Assembly: GCA_963920705.1 (NCBI GenBank)
Contig: OY987237.1
Coordinates: 6,230,601 to 6,294,600 of the forward strand
DNA length: 64,000 nt
Direction of reading: 5' to 3'
Source of the DNA: Odiellus spinosus
Taxonomy: Eukaryota; Arthropoda; Arachnida; Opiliones; Phalangiidae
Of this stretch, positions 39,844 to 50,125 are shown piece by piece (the first letter of the stretch is position 1; every line of letters starts with the position of its first letter). Below the pieces are notes generated by a model, which was given only the letters and a program-made list of their open reading frames with translations, was not told where the DNA came from and did not search any database. Made by a program: the position numbers and the translations under genes.

Positions 39844-42800
39844 CTAGAATTCCAACTCCACCGGATACTTTCCAGTTAGACAAGCCGTGCAATGGCCAAT
39901 GGGTTTACCATTAGGATGAACCCCCTTTTGTACGGCGTGAACGAGTCCTTCAACCGACAAATAAACCAAACTAGCAGCTCCCAGTTTTGCAGCCAATTCA
40001 CCAGTTTTCATTTTATTGGCTATAAGTTCTTCCTTCGTTGGAATGTTGATTCCCATGTAACAGGGGAACTTTAAAGCTGGGGATGCGATCCTTACGTGAA
40101 CCTAAAAATACATTAAAAACTTAACTATAGTAAACATTCTACAATAACTAAGATGCTAAACTGTAGCTTAAGAAAAAGCCTTGGCGAAAGTTGGGCTTAA
40201 AATTAATTTAAATTAAATAATCAAGTTTGGCTTTTCAAAGTTATTCGCCAACTGCCCAGGCAAGGAGGATCAGAGAAGGAGAGGAAATGTGGGGACGGCG
40301 CGGTTCCTACTGCGTCGGCCTAAACTCCCACTCTGGGAGAACGGGGGTAGAGACGTTTCGTGGTAAAATGTTGTCGCGTGGGTAAAACGAATCCTTTATG
40401 AGACGCGCTAGCTCGCGACCACGTGACAACAGTTTACCTCGAGAATTTCCTATCCCCCCTTTCCACCCGAGTGGGAGGTTGGCTCTTCTCTCTCTAACTC
40501 AACGCAGCCCCACATTTCCTCTCCTTCTCTGATCCTCCTTGGCCCAGGTCAGCTTCAAAATAAAAATAAGTGAAAGTTTAGCTTAATGAGGGCATATGAG
40601 AAAATTAGGATAAATATCATGTAACTGAAAGCCTTTAATATTAGGCTTAAGAATAGGCCTTGCCTAAAATCAACTTTTAGCAGACGACAGATAAGACATC
40701 TTAGGATACGCAGATTTTTGAATTTAAAACTTACTTCAACAGCTCCAGCATCTTTTAAAATACGAATGATTGGTCCTATCGTGGTCCCCCTGACAATGGA
40801 ATCGTCAATCAATACTATCCTTTTTCCAGCGAAATTTGAAGAAAGTGGACCAAATTTCTTAGCAACAGCCAGCTGTCGCAACCTAACGCTGGGTTGAATG
40901 AATGTCCTTCCAATATAACGATTCTTGCATAATGCTTCGGTGTAAGGAATTCCCAATTCTTCCGCAAAACCCAACGCGGCTGGGGTAGCTGATTCTGGAA
41001 CGGTACTGACAAGATCAACATCAAGTGGAGCTTCACGTGCTAACTGCCGTCCGCATTCTTTTCGAACTCCATAAACCATTTGACCTAAGAAATAAAGGAA
41101 TTAAAGAAAAAGTTCAAGAATGATTTACCAGTTGGATTTCACTATATTTACTCATGCCAAATTATTAGACTAATTATAGCTCTGGGAGTTCAAAAATATT
41201 CAAAATCAAGTTAGAAAAGAACAAGTTTGCAAGATCCCATTAAAGGCGCTATCTGCTCTGACTCTTGCCCCTTTAAAATTCTCTTCCCTTACGCACGCAG
41301 CCTAGCTTTGACTGTATAGTTTGTTATGGTCAACGTCGTCTGCTAAGCTAGAAAGGAAGGCGACTTTAAAGGGGATTTGAAAATCGCAGATAGTCCCTTT
41401 AAAAGGTGTGGGAAAAAAAAAAAAAAAAGGGACACCTTCCCATTTAGGCAAGGATACCTACTTCCCTATATTTATTTCTAAAATGAAAAGCTTTACAAAG
41501 GTTTTTCTAAATTGCATTATGTTTTTAATTGTTTTAACTCCAAGTAAATATTAGACAAAACGTTCTCATAGCACCCAAGATGGGAAAAAGTGAATTTGAA
41601 ACTTACAGGTTTCCATTCAGAAGGATAACAGTTTGTGGAAAAATATTAATACTTTTGTTGTTTTTTTTTCATACTTCGAACTTAATTTTGAGCTAATTAG
41701 TCCAAAAAAATGGTTTTGGGATGGCGTATATATAGCGAAATTGTACAAATTTACCTTCCATGAAAGAATCTGGTCTGGCAAAGTAGACGTATTCAAAAAT
41801 ACACAAAGCCGGCGATTCTCCATTTGGTCTCGGGACACAACCTAACGATTTAGGTCCTTGCTTCGTAATTTGTACTATTTCCCCAGGTTCGAGTTCTCGA
41901 TATAACTTCGCTGATACTGAAACGAAACAACAAGACTCCGAAGAGACAACCCAACCATCTATATCTTGTTTGTCAACGGGATCGTCTAAAATAAATGAAA
42001 ATAAAACTCAAATTAAGACAAAATGTAACTTTATTATAAAAGAAAAAGCAAAACTAAATTATCTCCTAGGTATAATTACTTCTCTAAACGAGTAGACTCC
42101 GTTATTTACCAGAAGTACTTGGCAACTCTAACGTCCCGAGGCATAGTGGTCGATTTCCAAAAGGATCTCGCACCGCGTATATCGTATCGTGAACCATAAT
42201 GAGAAGGGCATAGGCTGTTGGGATTAAACTCATCATATGCCTTATTCGAGCGGGCCAATCTGGACCATCTGGTTCACCGCTCGGAGGTGGCATGCATAGG
42301 ATTTGAGTTAAAACCTCACTGTCAGAGCCTGTTGATAAACCAACTCCCTTTTCTAATATCTAGATTTGAGAGAAACAATCAAAATGAGATTTACATCGAG
42401 AGCAGTTCTCAGGGTTGGCAAATATAAGGATTTTTCTTGAGAAACCACAGGTATATTTTTTTTTTCTAGTTTATCTGGCTTTTTCTAACACAGATTTTTG
42501 GATGGATTAATCCAGGTGGACAAAACTGGACTGGATACCAATGTGCCAACCCTGAGAGTTTTAAACTGACCTTTTTCCTAAGACTCTGGGCATTGACAAT
42601 TTCTCCATTATGAGCCAATCCTAATAATCCATGAACGGTATGAACGACGAATGGTTGGATATTTTGTAAATTTGATCCCCCAGCTGTGGAATATCTTGTA
42701 TGACCAATTCCCAAGTTTCCCTTCAACTGAACGAGATCTTCCTCTTTGAAGACTGAACTAACTAAACCCATTCCTCGATGCATAGTAAACTTATCATTTT

Positions 42801-43167
42801 CATTTCCTTTGCAAGTTACAATACCCGCGCTTTCTTGGCCTCTGTAACGTTAATAATTTTTGACTTATTCAGGTCAAAGATTTGCAAAACTCCAATAAAG
42901 ATTCCTGAAGTTAGCTTAAGCGATTAAGCAGACGACATAAGTAGATGCGGCCGAATTTACAGTTATGGGGGGTGATTAAGCTGAACTTCCTCCCCTTCGT
43001 ACTTATAAAATAAAATAACAAATTAATTAATATTATTACCTGTGTTGAAGTCCAACTAATCCCAGATAAATAATGTGCGAAATATCTAAATTCGAAGGCC
43101 ACGACCCGGTAGCTATGCACCCAAAAATACCGCAGGCGGTTTGAAGACCACTTTCTTCTTCATCCAT
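39844..43167 (-). CDS. PPAT: Amidophosphoribosyltransferase (glutamine PRPP amidotransferase)
   Basis: Catalyses the committed step of purine synthesis, turning PRPP and glutamine into phosphoribosylamine. Six exons on the minus strand: 43167-43040, 42841-42571, 42359-42110, 41985-41755, 41084-40735 and 40101-39844, in frame, 495 residues (human 517). An 11-residue propeptide precedes Cys12, the N-terminal nucleophile (ACGIFGCIA). The glutaminase domain has [23 protein letters not shown] and [10 protein letters not shown]. The phosphoribosyltransferase domain has the PRPP loop [12 protein letters not shown]. The Cys residues of the 4Fe-4S ligand set seem kept ([31 protein letters not shown]). 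It lies head to head with PAICS, 607 bp between start codons. Intron 5 contains a MITE at 40261-40541. Confidence 0.97.
40261..40541. mobile_element. MITE with 34-bp perfect inverted repeats
   Basis: A 281-bp element in PPAT intron 5. Its two ends are exact inverted copies over 34 bp (40261-40294 against 40508-40541), starting CAAGGAGGATCAGAGAAGG. It is flanked on both sides by GCCCAGG (40254-40260 and 40542-40548), a perfect 7-bp target duplication. The interior is GC-rich compared with the surrounding intron and has no reading frame of note. Superfamily not assigned. Confidence 0.9.
41240..41402. mobile_element. Small TTAA-flanked MITE, copy A
   Basis: 155 bp (41244-41398) between two TTAA tetranucleotides. 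The left end reads AGGCGCTATCTGC and the right end is the complement of AGGGACTATCTGC, an imperfect inverted repeat. The interior contains the complement of GACGTTGACCATAACAAA and GCTAGGCTG. Related copies, in the opposite orientation, lie in PAICS intron 2 at 44837-45262 (interrupted) and 46410-46535. It lies in PPAT intron 4. Confidence 0.65.
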
Positions 43168-43774
43168 TTTAATACGTTTCCAATTATTAATTTAAAGTTT
43201 AGCGCTTAATTATTCGAGTTTAAATCTATTATTTCATCAGTCAATTATTTTAATCATTAAATAAATCCTATCTCAAAAATATTACGCAATACGTATGTCC
43301 GATTGCTTCCGCATCTCTAACGCGAATGAATTATATCCGGGCGCGTACGCTTTTGAGGCGCGCTTTGGGAGCACGTGTTTCAAGAGTTTTTTGGTGCGGA
43401 ACGCTACCCGCTGAAAAATAGAGCCTCATTGTTTTTCAAATTAAAACCAAAATTAGGCCTAACTAAGTTTCTTGATGTTTATAATTAGAAAGTATGATAA
43501 TTTTGGTCTATGATTAACAAGTTACGAATAGTTTTTAAAGGGGAAATATAACTTTTATATAGTTTTCAAACTTTACTCCGCATGAACTACTTTTTGGACG
43601 CGCCTCCCTGTATCGAAACCACGTGGTGTTTATCGTCGAGATCAGTTTGTTTTTTTTGTAGACCGACCCCTCGGGCCTCCAAGGAAAATCCTCTAGTTTT
43701 TCACAAGGCCTTGGGACGCTCAATTTAAAGCATCTACTAAATTTTGCGCTTAGTATATTCATTATTTTTTAATC
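43168..43774. promoter_or_regulatory. Shared bidirectional promoter region of PPAT and PAICS
   Basis: 607 bp between the two start codons, with transcription leaving in both directions. It is richer in CpG than its surroundings (43320-43440). Two canonical CACGTG E-boxes are present, at 43372-43377 and 43620-43625; a third lies in PAICS intron 1 at 43927-43932. Vertebrate PPAT and PAICS are arranged the same way and are known MYC targets; the same control here is inferred. Confidence 0.7.
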
Positions 43775-46700
43775 ATGTCGGAAAGTAAGTATTTTTTTAA
43801 TATGGTCTGTAATTGTATGTCGTTTATTAAACTCGTGACCATTATGCGCCATTATGCAAAAAAAACGAAATTATTTTTTATTTGTCATTAATTGTCACAG
43901 GCTTTTGGATTATCCCTGACAACTGTCACGTGATATTTGAGATATAACGTGACTTTTGCGAAATGACCATTTTTTCAATGTAGTTCATTTCATCTCAACT
44001 TGATTTCAGTACACTTAAAGCTAAGCTCCCTCTATCTCTAAGTAAATAGATCTTAGAGATAACAGGTAGAGTAGCTTTGTACCAACAACCAATCAGGGTG
44101 TGACAATTGTCACTTTTGTGTCACAATATAAAAATAATTTTGTTTCGCAGGTTTGAAACTCGGCAAGCTAATAATCGAAGGCAAAACCAAAAAGGTTTAC
44201 GAATTGGCTAGTGAACCCGGCCACGTTGTTTTGCAATCTAAAGACCGAATAACAGCCGGAGATGGAGTCAAAGCTCATGATATGGAAGGCAAAGGAGTTA
44301 TTGCCACGCAGACCACAGCATTAATTTTTGAATATTTGAACGCTGTTGGTGAGATATATTAGGATATAAACTTATCACGGTTTTATAGAGCTTATCTATT
44401 ATGCGCAAATGTTAATACCAAGTTTCTCAGTGAATGGCGATAATAAGAGGTATAACCTTGGTTAGAAAGGGGAGCCCCTTTTCCTAGAGATGGAGAGTGG
44501 AGATAACTGTATCCAAGCTTCCAAGGCCATATCAGTGATATACCTAATCTATAAAAGTCTGTTTAGTAAGAAAAAGCTCTTGAAAATTGTTTACCAAAAA
44601 GGGCTACAATTCTTTCAATTCACTCTAATTTGCTTTTGGTTCAATGCCAATTTCACATTTATTTGTTGAAAAATTTCTGGCAATAATCATAATTCTGAGT
44701 CCAAACTGAAGCGGCTGAGTTAATTTAAAAGAAAACCTCAAACTACAATAGCAAAAGATTCTAAGCACAATTGGGATTAAAAATCAGACCAATCACAGGA
44801 AAATCAAATATCAGGCAAAATAAAAGCCCTTATTTTTAGGAACTATCTGCTATTTTTAAAGCCCCTTTAAAGTTTACTTCTTTTCTGCTTAGCAGATGAC
44901 GTTGACCATAACAAATTGTACAGTTAAAGCTAGGCTGTGTGCGTCAGGCTGGGAAATAAGGATTATTTTTAAACTGGACTTGTGGCCAGTAGAGCCCAAG
45001 CAGTTTAATTAAAAAACTGGACATTGGCCAGTTACAATTTTCATGAGATTGACAAACTGTCATTATGACGTAGTACTATGACGTAGGCTAAGAAACAAAA
45101 CAAAATTTTGGAATTAATTAACTGGCATTGTGGCCAGTAGACCCCCAAGCATTTAATTTTTAAACTGGCCCAGCTAATTTTTAAACTGGACTTTTGTCCA
45201 GTAAAACCGCCTTATTTCCCAGCCTGGTGTGCGTAACGGAATTAAAAATCGTCTGCTAAACCCGCAAGCTGGCCCATTTTCATCATAATTTGCACTGATT
45301 TGTTAGATGTAGTGATAGGAATGTCACGCTGTACTTTCCACTTTGGGCTTGAGCTTTATACTCCCATTAATTTTAAAGATAAGTTAGATAACCAAACAGT
45401 TTTCTGGATAATTATAATCAGCCCAAACTTTTTGGAGTGATTTATGCCCCCTTAAATTTAAATGAGACCTGTCTATAAGTAAAGCTTTATAAACCACATC
45501 CCACCATTTTTAGGCATTTATAAATCTATCATCGTTGTTAGGCTAATTTGTAGGCCAAATTATTACATTGATTATGCGTTAACCTTTATTAATATCTGCC
45601 CTTCAGTTTGGTAAAAAAACTAACGTCATTGTGAAGGACAAATTTTTAACTTATTTTATAGATTTTATAAGGTGACAATCTCAAAAAAAAAAAACCTTAA
45701 TTTATCTAATCTAGGCTTGGATACTTAGAAAAACTCCGGTTCTTTCTGGTTTTTTCCATATGATATTGCCTTTTTTATATCAATCTTTTTATGGATCATC
45801 AAAACTTAAGGATCTTTGAATAAATTAAATTGTATTTCACTGGTTTTAGGCTTAAAGATTACCGTTAATTTAGGCATAAATTATGTATACCTTTTAAAGT
45901 TTAATTGAGTTAGACCAGTTATACTGAAACAAATCTTTAACTTTATGTTAGTTCGAAATATCACTATTTATCGGATTCAAAAAAACAAATTTATAAACTA
46001 TTTAAATTTCAAAGCAATTCAATGGCTAATGAAAATTAAAACCGAGTTGGAACTTTTGAAGCCAATTAAAGATTTTATCAGAGTGTAACCATGGCAACGC
46101 TCAATGCACCTTGCCGCCTTAAATGTACTTACTTTCAAACTGATTTAGTCTCGAATTAGGCTTAGGTTAAATGAAAAATAAATAACTTTTCCTAGTATAA
46201 AATTGAACAATTTTATGGGTAATAGTAATAATATTAACGTTTTCTCTTCGATAAGTCAGTTTATTATAGTTATTGTTTATACTTATAATTAAATATCTTG
46301 AAATTAACCTGGCTGAGTGGCCTTTTTGATAACTAGTGAATAACCCAGTTCAGTAATTGTTTTTCAAAATGACAAAAACTATCGTAATTTGATGTTTAAA
46401 GTAACTGTGATTTTTGGAGCCCCCTTTAAAAGTCGCCTTCTTTCCTAGCTTAGTAGACGACGTTGATCATAAATTGTACAGTCAAAACTAAGCTGTGTGC
46501 GTAAGAGAAGATGATTTTAAAGGGTGGGAAATTTTAGATCATGTAACTTTAATCCATTTTTTACTCAAAATTCTTAAACCCATACTTCCTGGTCCTTTTA
46601 TGTGACCTTAAAATATGACCTTTAACATCTTTAGGGAAAATCCCCTTCACTAAGTACCACCAAAAAGGGATGTTAAATATTTCTACCTTTGTGTTGCTTA

Positions 46701-49229
46701 TGAAAATTTGTGTTTTTTCATTTGCTTTGATATCAGTAAGATTTAGTTGCGTAAACACAAATCAAGTGTCCCATAAAAAGTTTCGATTACATTCGGGAAA
46801 ATAATTTTTAACATATACGGGGATTAAATCTATGACGCAAAGAGTATATAAAATCGCCTGATAAATGTTTTTCGTTTCGCTACTCTTACCCTGCAGAATA
46901 AGATTAGATTTTCTCAAAGGCAGAAAATCACGCCATACGTAGAAATTGAATTGTATATAAACCTTTTTTTTTTTTTTTTTTTTTTTGCTGTGTCAATGGC
47001 CCTAGCATTAGCAACAACCGCTGGGATGAATGTTTTATAATATGTTAGGCTTAACTAATTTATTATTGTAGTTACACTTGTTCCAGAAATTAAAACAAGG
47101 TCTTAAAGGGAGGGTGAAGAAGAAAATTAAGTGATTGATTGTGTTTCTAAAAATAAGTCGTTTTTTACTTATTATAACATCCATGAAGTGTCTGCGTGAT
47201 GAATTACACAAAAAAGAAAAATCAGAAACCTTCCAATTTTGGTATTCATTTAAAAGAAAAACGTTTGGCTAGCCAAAATATGCCCCAATTTTGGCTGAAT
47301 AAAAGCCCTACTCTCACTATTTTCACGCGAGAGTAGTGGATATTAATATGAAGTCAAAGGTGAGGAGTCTTTTGTTTAGGGCTGTTTTTGCGTTGACAGA
47401 GTCCTCGAGTCCATAAGAAATGGTTTGGAGTACAATACGAGCCCAAATATTTGCTGTGGCAAAGCAAAGATAAAGTTCCCCAAGCTATACCATTGGAAAT
47501 TTACGTGATGGTTTTTTTTTTTTTATGTTAGAAGGATTTCCTAGTTGTAAAAGTGGTAAAAGGATAATTAAGTTAACTAAAAGTATAGAAACTGTTGTAA
47601 AAATATGGACTCGCCCAAAAACTTGGACTTTACACTTCTTCACCCTCCCTTTATGCAAGGTGTGTATTTACACTATGGGCAATATTACTATCTTTGGAAA
47701 AAATAGCATTAGTTTATACAGCCCATGATGCTTTGCGTATTTATACCTACTCCCAATTCCCCCAAACCTCGTGTAAAACTATTTTGTATTTTAGGCATAA
47801 AAACGCATTATGTTCGCCAAGTTGATGAAAAAACTATTGTGGCTAAAAACTGTGAAATGATTCCTATTGGTGAGTTTAATTTTAAAGCCCACCTGGAAAG
47901 ATTTAACTAAAAATTAACCAAATTCGACAAATGTTTTAGAATGGGTTACTAGAAGAATCGCTACTGGCTCGTTTTTGAAACGAAACGTAGGTGTACCGGA
48001 GGGTTATCGTTTCTGCCCTCCAAAACAAGAGACATTCTTCAAGGTATTGCGTTTTAAAGTATTGCTTATTTAAAGACGCGCGATTTTAAATTGAATTTTA
48101 ATTCTAGGATGACGCGAACCACGACCCCCAATGGTCCAACGAACAAATTATTTCTGCCAATTTTCAAGTCGGGGGAATTTTAATTGGGCCAGATGAAGTA
48201 GACATCATTTTAAAAATGACCCGTACAATCTTCGAGGTTTTGGAAAAAGCCTGGTCTTCGTTAAATTGTAGTCTTATTGATATGAAAGTTGAATACGGCA
48301 TTGACCCATTGACTGGTAAAATAATTATTCCTTAGTTTTCTATTGAGGGTATCTAATTCAAAATATTTTAGGCGAAATATTATTGGCTGATGTAATTGAC
48401 AGTGATTCGTGGAGATTGTGGCCTGCGGGGGATAAAAGGTTGATGGTTGATAAACAAGTTTACCGGAATTTACAAGAGGTTACTGCCAAAGACCTCGATA
48501 CTGTGAAAAGAAACTTTCAATGGACGGCTGAACAAGTTAAAGTATGGTTTGGCTATAATTAGTGTCCCTAGCTAAAACTGAATAAGATTGAAACTTTCAA
48601 TTTAAGAAACTACAACCGAAGCCTAAAGCTCAAGTCGCAATTTTGATGGGATCACCTTCAGACAGAACCCATTGTGAAAAAATCGCTAAAGAGTGCGAGA
48701 AATTAGGAGTTCCCAGTGATTTGAGAATCACTTCGGCTCATAAAGGAAGCGACGAAACTCTGAACATTATCGCTCAATACGAAGGTAATTCCTATCAATA
48801 TCTCAGCAAAGAGGGATTAATTTGTATCCGCTATAGGGGAAGGTATTCCAACCGTTTTCATCGCCGTTGCTGGTCGTAGCAATGGTTTGGGGCCAGTTAC
48901 GTCTGGCAACTCGGCTTTTCCAGTTATTAATTGTCCTCCACTAGGAGCTGATTGGGGAGCTCAAGATGTCTGGTCATCTTTGAGATTACCTTCTGGTAAT
49001 GATTATTTGAGTTTTTTTTTTATCCTTTAAATAGGACTGAGAATACGTTATTAAATTTCCACTTTTAGGCCTTGGTTGCGCTACTGTAATGTACCCTGAA
49101 GGTGCGGCTGTCGCTGCGGCTCAAATGTTGGCACTAACTGACCATTTCATTTGGTCTCGATTGAGAGCCCAGCAGTTAAATACTTGGGTTGGATTGAAAC
49201 TGGCCGATAAGAAAATCAGAAAACATTAA
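43775..49229 (+). CDS. PAICS: Bifunctional AIR carboxylase / SAICAR synthetase
   Basis: Carries out steps 6 and 7 of purine synthesis (AIR to CAIR to SAICAR) in the cytosol. Nine exons: 43775-43784, 44151-44348, 47795-47869, 47940-48043, 48108-48315, 48372-48541, 48607-48784, 48837-48995 and 49069-49229; all frames join, giving 420 residues (human 425). The SAICAR synthetase domain (about 1-255) shows [22 protein letters not shown] and the stretch ending [14 protein letters not shown]. The PurE-like AIR carboxylase domain (about 265-420) shows [22 protein letters not shown] and [10 protein letters not shown]. Exon 1 is only 10 coding bases (Met-Ser-Glu plus one base). Intron 2 is 3.4 kb and full of small transposons. 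A poly(A) signal AATAAA lies at 49340-49345. Confidence 0.97.
44837..45262. mobile_element. Copy B of the small TTAA-type MITE, split by a hAT MITE
   Basis: 44837-44944 aligns with the complement of copy A (AACTATCTGC, GACGTTGACCATAACAAA, GCTAGGCTG) and resumes at 45235 (AACGGAATT then ATCGTCTGC). It is interrupted by the hAT MITE at 44945-45226. The ends are degenerate and flanking TTAA is not clear. Confidence 0.55.
44945..45226. mobile_element. hAT-type MITE, copy 1
   Basis: 282 bp starting CAGGCTGGGAAATAAGG and ending with its exact complement. Both flanks are GTGTGCGT (44937-44944 and 45227-45234), a perfect 8-bp target duplication as expected for hAT. The related MITE copies A and C show the site with a single copy of this octamer (GCGTGCGT and GTGTGCGT), so the empty site is seen. 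A second copy of the element lies at 58348-58595. It has no coding capacity. Confidence 0.93.
46410..46535 (+). mobile_element. Copy C of the small TTAA-type MITE
   Basis: GCCCCCTTTAAAAGTCGCC, the TAGTAGACGACGTTGATCAT stretch and GCTGTGTGCGTAAGAG align with copies A and B. It keeps the uninterrupted GTGTGCGT site. The ends are poorly kept. It lies in PAICS intron 2. Confidence 0.55.
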
Positions 49230-49969
49230 AGATGTTTCTTCTATTTTCATATTTGCATTCCAATAATGATTTTTATTTCTTCATTATTTCTACTATACAC
49301 CTAATTGTATTTTAGGGCCAAATCTGCCACGAATTTCTCAATAAACCTATTTTCGTAATACTTTTCTATACGATTTCAAACTTAAAATTGTTAGATGAGC
49401 AAAACAGGGAAAAACTGAGCTAGACTAAGATGGTTGGGAGAAAAAGTTGAGCAGTTAGGGATAAAGTCCCTATTTTAGTACAAGGTCCCTAAACCACCCT
49501 AAAATCAGTATTTGGTCCCCAAATCGTTTAACCTTGATCTTTCGAACATCTAGAGGCTGACTTTTGAAAATGTACCAACTTCCTCAAAGGTAATGACCCA
49601 AACTCCTTTGTAATCTACTCCTTCTTACATAAAATTCTGTAGTTTTTGCATGCTATCTCTGTTAAAAACACTCAGTATTGATGCGCAAATACTAAAGAAA
49701 TCTTGCAAAATTATTAAATCATAGGAGCACATTTCAAATTATAAAATATGGGAAGAGAAACGTGGTCATTCTGCGACTAGAGCTTACAATTACCCTTAAC
49801 AAAAAATGTTAGTCTGATCTGAAGAGGTCCTCAAGAACGCTATAAAAGTCTTGGGGAAGTATTTAAGAGTTCCCAAACACTTCTTGACATGATAAAAGAC
49901 TACCCCCAAACCTAAGACTAACCTTTTTTGGTAAGTTTACAACTACAACTTGAAAGTGCAACTGGGTTG

Positions 49970-50006
<37 letters not shown>

Positions 50007-50125
50007 ACAAGAGCCAAGTTTAAACCCAAAAAATACTGTGCCATTATTCTTCCACTTAAACTTTCGTTTAAATGTAACTGCCCAGAGAAAATGATGAGTA
50101 CTTTTTTTTTTATTCGAGAAAAGAA
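49230..50125. other. 3' flanks of PAICS and XPNPEP3
   Basis: The two genes converge on this interval. It contains the PAICS poly(A) signal at 49340, no reading frame of interest and a run of about 30 A at 49974-50004. Nothing else was recognised. Confidence 0.6.
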
